Source of the DNA: Streptomyces pinistramenti
GTDB taxonomy: Bacteria; Actinomycetota; Actinomycetes; Streptomycetales; Streptomycetaceae
Assembly (NCBI RefSeq): GCF_020564935.1
Contig: NZ_JAJCXB010000005.1
Span: forward strand, 124,001 to 188,000
Length of the DNA stretch: 64,000 nucleotides
Reading direction: 5' to 3'
The notes beneath the pieces were generated by a model, which saw only the letters and a list, made by a program, of their open reading frames with translations, had not been told where the DNA came from and did no database searches. A program made the translations under genes and the position numbers. Shown here piece by piece: positions 8,633 to 17,057 of this stretch (the stretch's first letter is position 1; the number at the start of each line of letters is the position of its first letter).

Positions 8633-11383
8633 TCAGAGCGCCTGCAACGTCGGAATGTCCTCCGGCAGCAACGTCACCAGGTCATCCGTGTCCTGCTCCG
8701 ACTCGTCATCCGCCGGTCCGGTCAGGACCGCATGATCGGCGAGCCGGGCCGCGTGACGCTCCGTCATCCGCTGGAAGAGCTGGCGGGCGGTGCGGCCGTT
8801 GCCGAAGCGGTCGTCGCGCTCGACGCCGGCGAAGTACTCGGCGAGCGCCGCCGAGGTCTCGCCGCCCAGCTCGTACTGGTGCTGCTCGGCCTGCTGCGCC
8901 ACGATGCCGACGAGTTCGTCCGCGTCGTAGTCGTCGAAGAGCAGGGTCCGGGTGAACCGCGAGGCGAGGCCCGGGTTGGCGTCGATGAACCGGCCCATGT
9001 CGTCGGGGTAGCCGGCCACGATCACCACCACGTCCTCGCGGTGGTCCTCCATCAGCTTCACCAGCGTCGAGATGGCCTCAAGACCGAAGTCCGAGCCCTG
9101 GCCGTGCGGCACCAGCGCGTACGCCTCGTCGATGAAGAGCACGCCGCCGACGGCCTGCCGGAAGATCGCGGTGGTCTTCGGCGCGGTGTGCCCGACGTAC
9201 TCGCCGACCAGCGAGCCACGGTCCGCCTCGACGAGGTGCCCGCGGGTCAGCAGCCCGAGCGCGGCCAGCAGCCGGCCGTACAGCCGGGCCACCGTGGTCT
9301 TGCCGGTACCCGCGTTCCCCGCGAACACCAGGTGGCGGCTGAGCGGGGGCGGCGGCAGGCCCGCCTCGGTACGGCGGCGGACCAACTGCATCAGCTTGAC
9401 CAGCGTCTCCACATCCTGCTTGACGCGGTCCAGGCCGATCAGGCTGCGGAGTTCGGCGAGCAGTTCTTCCAGCGTTTCGGCGGGCGGGGGAGTGGTCTCG
9501 GCCGCGGCCGGTGTGGCGCTGCGTGCGCCGCCCGCCGGGACGGGGGTCGCCCCGGGCGCGGCCGCGATCCCGGACTCCGGCAGGGTGCTGTCCTTCACCG
9601 CCTCGACGCGGCACTCATCGAAGACCGGATCGGCGCCTTCCGCGAGCTTCAAGTCCTCGTCGGTGTCGCGGATCAGGCAGCGGCGCAGCACCGGCTTCGC
9701 ATCCTTGCCGACGTACACCGCGGGGAATCCGGTGGCGCCGATGTCACAGTCCGCCAGGAGCCCTGACGCGCCGTCGGCGATGTAGACGCCGTTCTTGGCG
9801 GCGCGGGTGACCCGGGTCGCGCTGATCCGAGGCCGGGCGCCGGTCCACAGGACCAGGGCGCTGCCCTTGCTGTCGGTGATCTCGCAGCTGTCGAGCCATG
9901 CGGTGCTGCGCTCGCCGAGGAACACGCCGGCCGACCGGCTGCCGCGCACCCGGGTGTCCGCCACCAGTGCGCCGGTGCCGGCCGTCACGTCCAGGCCGGT
10001 GCCGCAGTCCTCGATCTCGCAGCCGTCGAGGAGCGGGCGGTGCGCGGTGGACAGGCTGATGCCGGTACCCGCGCCCACCACTCGACAGTGACGAGCCGTC
10101 AAATCCCCGCCGTCCACCGCGATTCCGGTGAGTTCCGCGGATTCGACACGGGTGTCGGTGAGCGTGAGCAGTGCCCGCTCGGTGACCCGTACGCCGTGCT
10201 GCGGGGTGCCGCGCAGTTCGCAGTCGCGGACCGTCGCGCGGGCCGAACCGGCCAGGTGCACGGCGGTGAACGCGCTGTCGGTGACCGTGCATTCGGTGAG
10301 CGTGAGGCGGGCCTCGTCGGTGACGAAGACGCCGTTGGCGCGGGAGCGGGCCAGGCCGCCGCCGCGTACCTCGACGTCCGCGGTGCCGCCCGCGGCGAGG
10401 CCACTGTCGGCCGAGTCGCCGACGGTGGTGGCGTCCAGGCGCAGTACGGCGCCCTCGGCGGCCAGCACCCCCACGCCGCCGGACTCGTCGACCCGGCAGT
10501 CCCGCAGGGTGACCAGCACAGGCCCCGCGGCCTGGACGCCGGTGCCGCCGCTCCGGGCGATCTCGCAGTCGTGCAGCAGCACTCCTGCGGTGCTTCCGGA
10601 CGCTCCGGCGCCGCCTTCGGGGCCGCTGCCCGCGTCGGTGTCCTGCGGCATCGCGGGCCCGCCGGTGCCCGAGGCGGTGACCAGTACGCCCTGCGCCGCG
10701 CTGCCGGTCAGCCGGCAGGAGCGCAGCACGGGACGGGCGTCGTCGTCGACGCGGAACGCGGCCGACGCGGTGCCGGTCAGCTCGCAGTCGGTGAAGCTGC
10801 CGCGGGCCGGGCCGCGCATCAGGACGCCGTACCCGGCCACCGAGTTGACGGTGAGTCCGGTGACGGTGGCGTCCGCGCCGTGCTCGACCAGCAGGCCGGT
10901 GCCGTCGATGTCGGTGACGGTCACATGTTCCAGGACCGCCCGGCTGTCGCCGCCCAGGCGCAGCGCCGGGGCGCTCGTGCCGTGGATGCGGCAGTCGCGC
11001 AGGGTGGGGGCCGCGGTGCCGGCGATGTCCACCTGGCCGCCGGTGATCTCGCAGCCGTCGAGCAGCGCCGTGCCGCCCGTCATCGACACCGCGGGCTGGT
11101 CGGCGCCCAGGCCCTGGACGGCGAGACCGCGGACCTCGCCGGCGCCGCCGAGCACGGTCAGCGGCGTGCCGCGGGTGGCGACCAGCGTGACCGTGCCGGG
11201 GCCCTGCTCGGCGACCAGGGTGACGTCCCGGTCCAGTGTCAGGTTTTCGGTGTAGGTGCCGGGCTGGACGGAGATGACCGTGCCGGGTCCAGCAGCGCGC
11301 AGCGCCGCGCCGATGGTGCGGTGCCCTCCCCAGCCCCGGGCCCCGACGCGCAGTGCGGCCGCGCCGCTGGACCGCCCGATCAT
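8633..11383 (-). CDS. EccA-like AAA+ ATPase with N-terminal right-handed beta-helix
   Basis: 916 residues. Residues about 20-640 are parallel beta-helix (NosD/pectate-lyase-like) repeats, with many short strands of the form LxDCxI and VxGxxV. After a Pro/Ala-rich linker comes a CbbX/CfxQ-type AAA+ domain: Walker A GNAGTGKT near residue 690, Walker B LFIDEAYAL near 745, sensor and arginine-finger segments (DDRFGNGRTARQLF) near the end. EccA ATPases are cytosolic ESX chaperones that act on substrates; actinobacterial EccA normally has a TPR N-terminus, so the beta-helix is a different presumed substrate- or surface-binding part. The ATG at 11383 overlaps the stop of the upstream gene (ATGA), so the two are translationally coupled. 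An open frame continues upstream of this ATG but is out of register with the neighbour gene and has no coding support. Confidence 0.85.
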   Translation of the reverse strand: MIGRSSGAAALRVGARGWGGHRTIGAALRAAGPGTVISVQPGTYTENLTLDRDVTLVAEQGPGTVTLVATRGTPLTVLGGAGEVRGLAVQGLGADQPAVSMTGGTALLDGCEITGGQVDIAGTAAPTLRDCRIHGTSAPALRLGGDSRAVLEHVTVTDIDGTGLLVEHGADATVTGLTVNSVAGYGVLMRGPARGSFTDCELTGTASAAFRVDDDARPVLRSCRLTGSAAQGVLVTASGTGGPAMPQDTDAGSGPEGGAGASGSTAGVLLHDCEIARSGGTGVQAAGPVLVTLRDCRVDESGGVGVLAAEGAVLRLDATTVGDSADSGLAAGGTADVEVRGGGLARSRANGVFVTDEARLTLTECTVTDSAFTAVHLAGSARATVRDCELRGTPQHGVRVTERALLTLTDTRVESAELTGIAVDGGDLTARHCRVVGAGTGISLSTAHRPLLDGCEIEDCGTGLDVTAGTGALVADTRVRGSRSAGVFLGERSTAWLDSCEITDSKGSALVLWTGARPRISATRVTRAAKNGVYIADGASGLLADCDIGATGFPAVYVGKDAKPVLRRCLIRDTDEDLKLAEGADPVFDECRVEAVKDSTLPESGIAAAPGATPVPAGGARSATPAAAETTPPPAETLEELLAELRSLIGLDRVKQDVETLVKLMQLVRRRTEAGLPPPPLSRHLVFAGNAGTGKTTVARLYGRLLAALGLLTRGHLVEADRGSLVGEYVGHTAPKTTAIFRQAVGGVLFIDEAYALVPHGQGSDFGLEAISTLVKLMEDHREDVVVIVAGYPDDMGRFIDANPGLASRFTRTLLFDDYDADELVGIVAQQAEQHQYELGGETSAALAEYFAGVERDDRFGNGRTARQLFQRMTERHAARLADHAVLTGPADDESEQDTDDLVTLLPEDIPTLQAL

Positions 11384-12426
11384 GCCGGGGAGCAGCTGAG
11401 CTGGACCGGCGCGGCAGCGTCGTGTGCGTGCTTGGTGGACGACGTGTAGTCGATGCCGGTGTTGAACATCTTGAGCGTCACCTTGCCGCCGCTGACCTTG
11501 AACGGCCCGCGGGAGAGCCACTTGCCGGCGTTGTGGACCTGGTCGACCTGGAAGGTACCGGCGGCGGTGCCGCCGCTGTGGTCGGAGTTGTAGAGGGCGT
11601 ACTGGGCCGGATTGCCGCCCACGTACTGGATGTTGGAGTTGCCAGGGACGTAGACGGACAGCTCGCAGGAGGCGGCGCCCTTGATCTTGGCGCTGTAGTC
11701 GAACTTCCACAGCACGTACTGCGTCGCGTCGTACGAGGTCTTCGACCCGGACATGGGGACGGAGAGGTACTGGCCGTTGCAGCCGGAACCGGTGTAGCCG
11801 CCGGTGGAGGACTTGAGCCAGCCGGATGAACCGTTGCTGAAACTGGGGTCCTTGGTCCAGATCTTGGCGGCGGCGCTCGACGGGCAGCCGTAACCGGCGA
11901 GGCCGGTGTAGGCCGGGGTCGCGGCGCGGGAGTACGTCTTGCCGTGGGCCTCGGCCTTCTGGGTCGCGGCGCTGGTGGGGGGAGTCTTCGACGAGCCGGT
12001 GGAATCGGGGGAAGGGCCCGTGGAGTCCGGCTGGGTCTGGATGTTGTTGCCCGACGTCCCCTGCCCGGCACCTTGTCCGCCTGAGCCGCCGCCGCTTCCT
12101 CCGGTCCCTCCGGCGGGGCCGTTGTCGTGTCCCGCGGGGCGCTTGCCGTGCTGGTCGGCGCTGGCGGTGGCACCGGCGGGGGAAGCCTTGCCGGCTTCGT
12201 TCTTCTCGTCGCCCTTGCTGGTGAGCGCGCCGATCGCGAGGGCACCGAGGCTCAGTGCGGCGACCACCGCGATACCTATCGCCACCAGCCGCTTGCCCGG
12301 CCTGCCTTGCTCGCCGTCGGGTCGGACGCCGCCCACGAACGCGGAGACGAAGCCGTGCCGGTCCTCCTCCGCCAGGCGGCCGGGCGCCTCGGCAGCCGGC
12401 TCCTTAGGCTTCTCCTGGTCAGCCAC
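11380..12426 (-). CDS. single-pass membrane-anchored secreted protein of ESX locus
   Basis: 348 residues from a GTG at 12426 (GGAGA 6 bases upstream). The N-terminal 46 residues are cytosolic and acidic, followed by GKR and one transmembrane helix (about 47-68). Next is a Gly/Ser/Pro/Asn-rich disordered linker (70-165), and then an extracellular domain of about 180 residues with several Cys (YGCPSS, SGCNGQ, AASCELSV, LSCSPA) and many Trp/Tyr, likely a beta-sandwich of carbohydrate-binding style. It is coupled to the beta-helix AAA+ gene by a 4-bp overlap, so the pair may bridge membrane outside and cytosol. I do not recognise a named family. Confidence 0.8.
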   Translation of the reverse strand: MADQEKPKEPAAEAPGRLAEEDRHGFVSAFVGGVRPDGEQGRPGKRLVAIGIAVVAALSLGALAIGALTSKGDEKNEAGKASPAGATASADQHGKRPAGHDNGPAGGTGGSGGGSGGQGAGQGTSGNNIQTQPDSTGPSPDSTGSSKTPPTSAATQKAEAHGKTYSRAATPAYTGLAGYGCPSSAAAKIWTKDPSFSNGSSGWLKSSTGGYTGSGCNGQYLSVPMSGSKTSYDATQYVLWKFDYSAKIKGAASCELSVYVPGNSNIQYVGGNPAQYALYNSDHSGGTAAGTFQVDQVHNAGKWLSRGPFKVSGGKVTLKMFNTGIDYTSSTKHAHDAAAPVQLSCSPA

Positions 12427-12511
12427 GTGCTCTCCAATATTCAGGACCGTATGGGACGCGGCACAGAATACCGCTGATGGGTTAACAGATAAGTCCGCAG
12501 AGGTAAATAAA

Positions 12512-12543
12512 TTAACGGGGTGCTGTGCCTATCGCCCCGTTAA
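12512..12543. promoter_or_regulatory. 9-bp inverted repeat in divergent intergenic region
   Basis: TTAACGGGG (12512-12520) and CCCCGTTAA (12535-12543) form a perfect inverted repeat with a 14-base spacer in the otherwise AT-richer gap 12427-12796 that separates the membrane-anchored protein gene from the divergent LuxR gene. No T-tract follows, so an operator is more likely than a terminator. A further GTTAAC lies at 12481. Confidence 0.45.
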
Positions 12544-12662
12544 CGGAAGCCTTACATAATCGTAATCTCCCGCGAGGAACCGCCGTCCGGGTTCCTTCGT
12601 CGCAGGTCAGCGCGGTAGGTACGTCTCACCACGCAGTGGATCGAACGTTCGTGCATCACTTC

Positions 12663-12671
12663 TGTTATACA
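12663..12671 (+). promoter_or_regulatory. possible extended -10 promoter element for LuxR gene
   Basis: TGTTATACA is an extended -10 match (TG-N-TATACA) about 126 bases before the LuxR start at 12797. No convincing -35 is seen at 17 bases, as is allowed for extended -10 promoters. Confidence 0.35.
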
Positions 12672-12684
12672 TAGCCATCGGTCC

Positions 12685-12721
12685 GTACACTGCCGACCCG
12701 GGCCAGTACATTGACGGTACA
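12685..12721 (+). repeat. three phased GTACA direct repeats
   Basis: GTACA occurs at 12685, 12706 and 12717, spaced 21 and 11 bases, i.e. on one face of the helix. The heptamers are GTACACT, GTACATT and GTACATC. Such 11/22-base phasing is typical of activator sites (for example SARP-type). They lie upstream of the LuxR gene start and downstream of the extended -10. Confidence 0.45.
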
Positions 12722-12796
12722 TCGAGTCGGTTTCCGGATGATGCGTCGATCCGGGGGCCGGAAGTGCGACGCATTGATCTGAGGACGGAACCACGC

Positions 12797-13528
12797 ATGT
12801 CTGACTGTGCGCGAATTGTCATTATTGAGCACCAGAACCTCGTCCGGCACGGGCTTGAGCGAGTGCTGTCCCAGAGCCCCCGGCTGGACGTGATCGCCGC
12901 AGTGGAGTCCGTGCAGGACTTCTCGCGCGTGCCGCTCGGCTCCGACGGACTCGACGCCATCCTGTTCGGCCCGCCCGTCCGCGAAGGCGACATGGAGGGG
13001 GAGTCGTCGGCACAGACGGTCGCTCACCTCGCCGCCTGTGCGCCGGTCCTGGTCGTCTCGGAGTTCAGCCGGCCGTGCCGCCTGCTCGACACCGTGCGGG
13101 CCGGGGCGCTCGGCTGCGTCACGGGACAGGTCGACGACGAGGAACTGCTGCGCGCCGTGGACACCGTCGTCGCGGGCGGCTTCCACCTCACGCCGACGCT
13201 GGCACCCCGCCTGCACGCGGAGCTGCGGGAGCCCAGCGGAGCGGAACCCAGGTCGCTGGCCCGCCGCGAACTCGAAGCGCTGCGGCTGCTCGCCGAAGGG
13301 CTGACGCATAGTCAGATAGGTCGCAGGATGGGCCTGACCGAGGCCACCGTCAGCACCTACGTCAAGCGGATCAGAACCAAGCTCAACGTCGGGAACAAGG
13401 CCGATCTCACCCGCACCGCCATCGAACTGGGCCTGCTGCGGGAGGCAGGCACCGCGACGGCGCGGGGGGCAGGACCGGCCCGTGGCTCCGGAGGACGGCC
13501 CCGTTCCCTGCTGCTCGGCACGGAGTGA
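12797..13528 (+). CDS. LuxR/NarL-family regulator with degenerate receiver
   Basis: 243 residues; ATG at 12797 preceded by GAGGACGGA. The N-terminal half is a receiver-like fold (ARIVIIEHQNLVRHGLERVL; VLVVSEF; AGALGCVTG). The usual phosphoacceptor Asp after the third strand is absent (LDAILFGPP), so regulation by phosphorylation is unlikely. The C-terminal domain is a standard LuxR HTH: LARRELEALRLLAEG, then LTEATVSTYVKRIRTKLN. It is flanked by ESX genes on both sides and diverges from 11380-12426, making it the likely local regulator of the secretion locus. A Gly/Arg-rich tail follows the HTH. Confidence 0.85.
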   Translation: MSDCARIVIIEHQNLVRHGLERVLSQSPRLDVIAAVESVQDFSRVPLGSDGLDAILFGPPVREGDMEGESSAQTVAHLAACAPVLVVSEFSRPCRLLDTVRAGALGCVTGQVDDEELLRAVDTVVAGGFHLTPTLAPRLHAELREPSGAEPRSLARRELEALRLLAEGLTHSQIGRRMGLTEATVSTYVKRIRTKLNVGNKADLTRTAIELGLLREAGTATARGAGPARGSGGRPRSLLLGTE

Positions 13529-13617
13529 CGGAGCGGGCGGGGCCGGTCGCGCCGCCCGATGCTCTTCCGTAGGCAGGGCCGGCAGCGCCGACCACTCGTC
13601 CCGCTCCGCTCCGTCTG

Positions 13618-15003
13618 TCACAGATTCCGGCCGATCCCCATCAGCTGGCCGAAGACGCCGAACGCGGCAACCGTCAGCGGGATGGCGAACGCACCGAGCA
13701 CCGCGCCGAGTCCGCCGAACCAGGTGGGACGGCGCAGCGGCGGCAGCTCCGGACGCATCAGCCGCCGGAACCCGTACAGCACCAGCACGGCACCGATCGC
13801 CAGCGAGGCCACCGGGCCCGACCAAGCGGGCAGATCCAGCTGGTCAGGACCGGCCAGCAGCAGCGTGAACAGGCCGATCGCACCGGCGATTCCCACCGGC
13901 GCCACCTCGACCACGACCTTCGCGGACCCGGCGCGCAGCACCAGGCCGAGGCCGATGCACGCGGTGATCGCGGCGGCGAACGGGGACTCCCCGTCGGAAC
14001 CGAGCAGCACCAGCGCGACGGCGGCCGCCAGGGACAACGCCCCGCCCCACAGGGCGAGCAGCAGCATCGCGGTACGCACGGCGCTCTCCAGCTCCGGGCC
14101 CTCCGGGGCGGTCCCGCCGCTCGGCGCATGGCGTCGGTAGCCGAACGCGGCCACCCGCCCCGCCGTCGCCGGAGCGATGAGGAGCAGACCGAACGCGACC
14201 ACCGAGATCACCGCGGCGCACTGCGCGGTGTCCGCCTGGAGCAGCGCGAGCCCGGCGGTCAGCACCGTGGCGATCACGGAACCGAGCAGTACCGCGGCGG
14301 TCGTCACGCCCATCGACGCGACGCAGGCGAGCACCGCGCCGACGAGCACGCCGCCGGCCAGGCTCAGCGCCGTCACTCCGGCCGGGGTCAGCGCCGCCTG
14401 CGGCGCCGCGTCCTGTGCCACCAACTCCCAGGAGGCGATGGCCAGAGCGGGGATCGCGCACAGCGCCAGCGCCAGCCGCACGGACCCCGGCACCGACCAG
14501 CGCCGTTCGGCGGCCAGCCAGCCGAGCGCCGGCAGTACCAGTCCGAGCGCGGCGGCCGCGGTGCCGGTGACCGCGGAATCGATCGGCGCCAGCGCGGCGA
14601 CCAGCACCAGCGCGCCGATCCACCAGGCAAGGCCGCAGGCCATCACCGTGACGGTGCGCGAGCGGGCGTCCCAGCGCCGGTCGAGCAGCCGCTCGGACGC
14701 CTCCGTGACCTGCTCGGCCACGTCCTGGATCACCGGCTCGTCGAACTCCCCGGCCACCACGTCCCGCAGGTACAGCAGTTGACCGTCCGCCACACCGATC
14801 TCGGCCAGGCTGTGTTCGGGTGCGAACGGCTCTCCGGTCCCGGTCGCGAGCGACCAGGCGGCGGGCATCAGCTCGCTCTCCTCCAGCTCGCACATGCGGG
14901 CCAGGTCATCGATGTACTCGGCGATGGGAGCACGGGCCGGGACCGCGAGGTCCACCTGCCTGCGTTCGCCTACGACCGTGATCCGGCAGCGCTCATCGGC
15001 CAT
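13618..15003 (-). CDS. eccD: type VII secretion integral membrane protein EccD
   Basis: 461 residues, the family's usual size. Residues 1-85 form a ubiquitin-like YukD domain (CRITVVGERRQVDLAVP), and the remainder is about eleven hydrophobic helices (from VTVMACGLAWWIGALVLVAAL to VAAFGVFGQL). EccD forms the dimeric membrane barrel of the ESX translocon in the cytoplasmic membrane. The start is ATG at 15003; the best ribosome site, GAGAGGA, is rather far upstream (about 14 bases). It lies 49 bases downstream of the EsxA/B-like pair on the same strand, as in other actinobacterial ESX loci. Its 3' end converges on the LuxR gene. Confidence 0.92.
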   Translation of the reverse strand: MADERCRITVVGERRQVDLAVPARAPIAEYIDDLARMCELEESELMPAAWSLATGTGEPFAPEHSLAEIGVADGQLLYLRDVVAGEFDEPVIQDVAEQVTEASERLLDRRWDARSRTVTVMACGLAWWIGALVLVAALAPIDSAVTGTAAAALGLVLPALGWLAAERRWSVPGSVRLALALCAIPALAIASWELVAQDAAPQAALTPAGVTALSLAGGVLVGAVLACVASMGVTTAAVLLGSVIATVLTAGLALLQADTAQCAAVISVVAFGLLLIAPATAGRVAAFGYRRHAPSGGTAPEGPELESAVRTAMLLLALWGGALSLAAAVALVLLGSDGESPFAAAITACIGLGLVLRAGSAKVVVEVAPVGIAGAIGLFTLLLAGPDQLDLPAWSGPVASLAIGAVLVLYGFRRLMRPELPPLRRPTWFGGLGAVLGAFAIPLTVAAFGVFGQLMGIGRNL

Positions 15004-15052
15004 CGGGTGTGCTCAGGTCCTCTCGTGCTGGGTGAGATGGGTGGTGCGGGTG

Positions 15053-15364
15053 TTACGAGTGCTGCCAGGTCTTCGTGTTGGTCCACTCGGCCTCGGAGTA
15101 GTTCTGCCAGTTGACGTTCATGGCCATGGCGATCTGGCCGAGCACGCCGCCCGGTCCGAACAGGCCCTCAGCGGCCGTGTTCCACTCCGCCTGCAGACCC
15201 TCGTAGTACACCTGCGCCTGACCCTGCCAGGTCTCCGAGATCGGCTGGAGCAGGGTGATCAGCTGGTGCAGCTCCTCCGCGATCTGCTCGGACAGGTTGT
15301 TGATGTGCGTGCCTGCGTTTTCCAGCTCCTGGCGGACCAAGAGGTTCGCATCGTCGATTCCCAC
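15053..15364 (-). CDS. WXG100 family ESX secretion target (EsxA/EsxB-like)
   Basis: 103 residues from a GTG at 15364 with GAGGAG 5 bases upstream. Two helices surround the turn ETWQGQAQVYY, a classical W-x-G, near residue 45. It is the second of a tandem pair of WXG100 genes (the other at 15410-15739) immediately upstream of eccD. Such pairs form the exported heterodimer of ESX systems. No recognisable YxxxD/E export signal is clear to me at the C-terminus, though YSEAEW near the end could act as one. Confidence 0.9.
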   Translation of the reverse strand: MGIDDANLLVRQELENAGTHINNLSEQIAEELHQLITLLQPISETWQGQAQVYYEGLQAEWNTAAEGLFGPGGVLGQIAMAMNVNWQNYSEAEWTNTKTWQHS

Positions 15365-15409
15365 GGCAGCTCCTCGGGCGTTCGGCCGGTCATTCGGATG
15401 GTTCGGTGG

Positions 15410-15739
15410 TCAGCCCAGCCGGGCCGAGGGCAGCTCGCTCTGCAGGGTGTGGATCCGCTGGAGGTTGGCGTTCTCGGATTCCTTGTAGTTGACCTCGTTG
15501 CCGCGCAGGCCCGACGCGATGTCGGTCAGGGCGTTGTGCAGCATCTGTGCGTACGTGTCGTACTCGGCCATGTAGATCTGGAAGGTGTTGTGGGCGATGC
15601 CCTGCCAGGAATCTTCCAGCTGGATGACGTACGACTTGAGGTTCTGGAGCTTCGCCTCGACGTCCGTCGCCGTGTTGTCACAGGAGGCGGCGGCCTGGGC
15701 GATCACCTGCGGAGTGACCTTGAAGCCTGGCGCTGTCAT
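15410..15739 (-). CDS. WXG100 family ESX secretion target (EsxB/EsxA-like)
   Basis: 109 residues; ATG at 15739 with GAGGG upstream. It has a helix-turn-helix fold with the turn DSWQGIAHNTF near residue 44. It ends 45 bases before its partner WXG100 gene on the same strand. YDTYAQ and YKESENA lie in the second helix. Together with the 103-residue protein it is the likely substrate heterodimer whose secretion is coupled to the EccD-containing machine. The start is upstream of the F420-type oxidoreductase gene end by 131 bases, so its promoter is probably in 15740-15870. Confidence 0.9.
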   Translation of the reverse strand: MTAPGFKVTPQVIAQAAASCDNTATDVEAKLQNLKSYVIQLEDSWQGIAHNTFQIYMAEYDTYAQMLHNALTDIASGLRGNEVNYKESENANLQRIHTLQSELPSARLG

Positions 15740-15870
15740 CTGCCCACCCTCTCGCGCCGGTTTTTGCCGGCAGTTGGCTGTTCCGCCGCAACTCTCGCAG
15801 CGGCCGGGCACGTCGGCCAGTCCCCTGTTCTGGTGTCCCCCCATGTCACGGACGCGCCCCTGACCAGGGC

Positions 15871-16743
15871 TCAGGGCATCAGCGGACGCACCTGCCGGGC
15901 CACGAAGCGGACAAAACCCTCCGGATCCGGTTCGTCGGCGGTGGGCTGCAGCACCACCGTGCCGGCCCCGGCGTCCGCCAGGCGCTGTACCGCCCGCGCG
16001 CACGCCGCCGCGTCCCCCGCGACGCCGAGGCCCGGCGGCACGCCGTCCTCCCCGGGCGCGAGAGCGGCACGCAGCCGGGACTCGGCGCCGGGGCCGGTCG
16101 CCGCGTGGAGGTAGACGGTCACGTGGTGCCGCCCGGTGCGGCCGGCCGCCGCGCGTCCCTCTTCCAGGAGTGCACGCGCCCGGCGCACGCCGTCGGGTGT
16201 GGTGCCGGCCTCCAGGATGGTGCCGTCCGCGGTCTCGCCGGTCAGCCGGACCGAGCGCGGGCCCGTCGCGCCGGCGAACACGGCGGGCGCCGTCGGCGGG
16301 GGCCAGTCGAGGGCGACGTCGTCGAGCCGGACGTAACGCCCCTGCACGGTGACCCGTTCGCGGTGCAGCAGTGCCCGCAGCGCCGTCAGGTGTTCGCGCA
16401 GCAGCGTCAGGGGCGAATCGACGCGCGCGCCGACCTGCGCCATCCAGTCCTGGACGCCGTGCCCGACGCCGAGGACGACGCGTTCGGGGAACAGCCGGTG
16501 CAGCGTCGCGGCCTCCATCGCCGTCAGCGCCACGTTCCGCAGCGGCACCGGCAGCAGGCCGACACCGACCCGCAGTCGCTGCGTCCAGGCCAGGGTGGCG
16601 GCCGCGGCGGCGATCCCGCTTTCGAAGAAGCAGTCCTCCCAGAGCCACAGCTCCTCCAGGCCGGCTTCCTCGGCCGTGCGCGCGACGTCGCGCAGCCGCT
16701 CGGGAGGCAGTTGGGGGCGGAATACGGCACCGAGAGCAGTCAT
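15871..16743 (-). CDS. LLM-class (F420-dependent type) oxidoreductase
   Basis: 290 residues from ATG at 16743 (AGGAAGG upstream). Luciferase-like TIM barrel: the N-terminal strand ALGAVFRPQLPPE, GLEELWLWEDCFFES, RLRVGVGLLPVPLRN, RVVLGVGHGVQDWM and FAGATGPRSVRLTGETADG match the family. Members use F420 or FMN for hydride transfer or monooxygenation, and the substrate cannot be told from sequence. It stands alone between the ESX pair and the divergent LPMO gene, with no operon partners. Confidence 0.85.
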   Translation of the reverse strand: MTALGAVFRPQLPPERLRDVARTAEEAGLEELWLWEDCFFESGIAAAAATLAWTQRLRVGVGLLPVPLRNVALTAMEAATLHRLFPERVVLGVGHGVQDWMAQVGARVDSPLTLLREHLTALRALLHRERVTVQGRYVRLDDVALDWPPPTAPAVFAGATGPRSVRLTGETADGTILEAGTTPDGVRRARALLEEGRAAAGRTGRHHVTVYLHAATGPGAESRLRAALAPGEDGVPPGLGVAGDAAACARAVQRLADAGAGTVVLQPTADEPDPEGFVRFVARQVRPLMP

Positions 16744-16825
16744 GTGGTCCTTCCTACCCGCCTGCGGCACCCGCCATATCCGGCGTGCGGCCGGGAATGC
16801 CGCGCGATGCGCTGCTCCGCACCTC

Positions 16826-16853
16826 TTGACCGTACGCGGTCAGCGAGTAAAGT
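16826..16853 (+). promoter_or_regulatory. sigma70-type promoter for LPMO gene
   Basis: TTGACC (16826-16831), a 16-base spacer and TAAAGT (16848-16853) form a good housekeeping promoter reading toward the LPMO gene at 17058, giving a leader of roughly 200 bases. Confidence 0.55.
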
Positions 16854-16864
16854 CTAGACCAATT
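16849..16864 (+). promoter_or_regulatory. DasR-like (dre) operator overlapping the -10
   Basis: The 16-mer at 16849-16864 contains GTCTAGACCA, a close match to the palindromic DasR site (consensus core TGGTCTAGACCA) that controls chitin and GlcNAc genes in Streptomyces. It overlaps the -10 element of the LPMO promoter, so GlcNAc-6-P-responsive repression is inferred. The left arm is imperfect (AAAG instead of TGG). The rest of the 314-base gap 16744-17057 shows nothing else I can support. Confidence 0.55.
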
Positions 16865-17057
16865 GGCGGGCGGGCTCGCGGGCCTCCGTATCCGGTGTCG
16901 GCGCCGGGCCGGGCGGTCGCGGGCGGTGCCGCCGTGGAACACCTTCGCGTCATTCACCCCACACTCAACGAGGCTCCCCGGGGCGGACGTTCGGCGCTGC
17001 GGCAGCGCCGCGTCCCCATCTTCTCGCGTGGCGGCCTCCCTCGCGAAAGGTTTTGGC

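Noticed and set aside
13529..13608. Possible terminator CGGAGCGGG/CCCGCTCCG between LuxR and eccD
   Set aside because: Arms of 9 bases are 62 bases apart without a T-tract; too weak to call.
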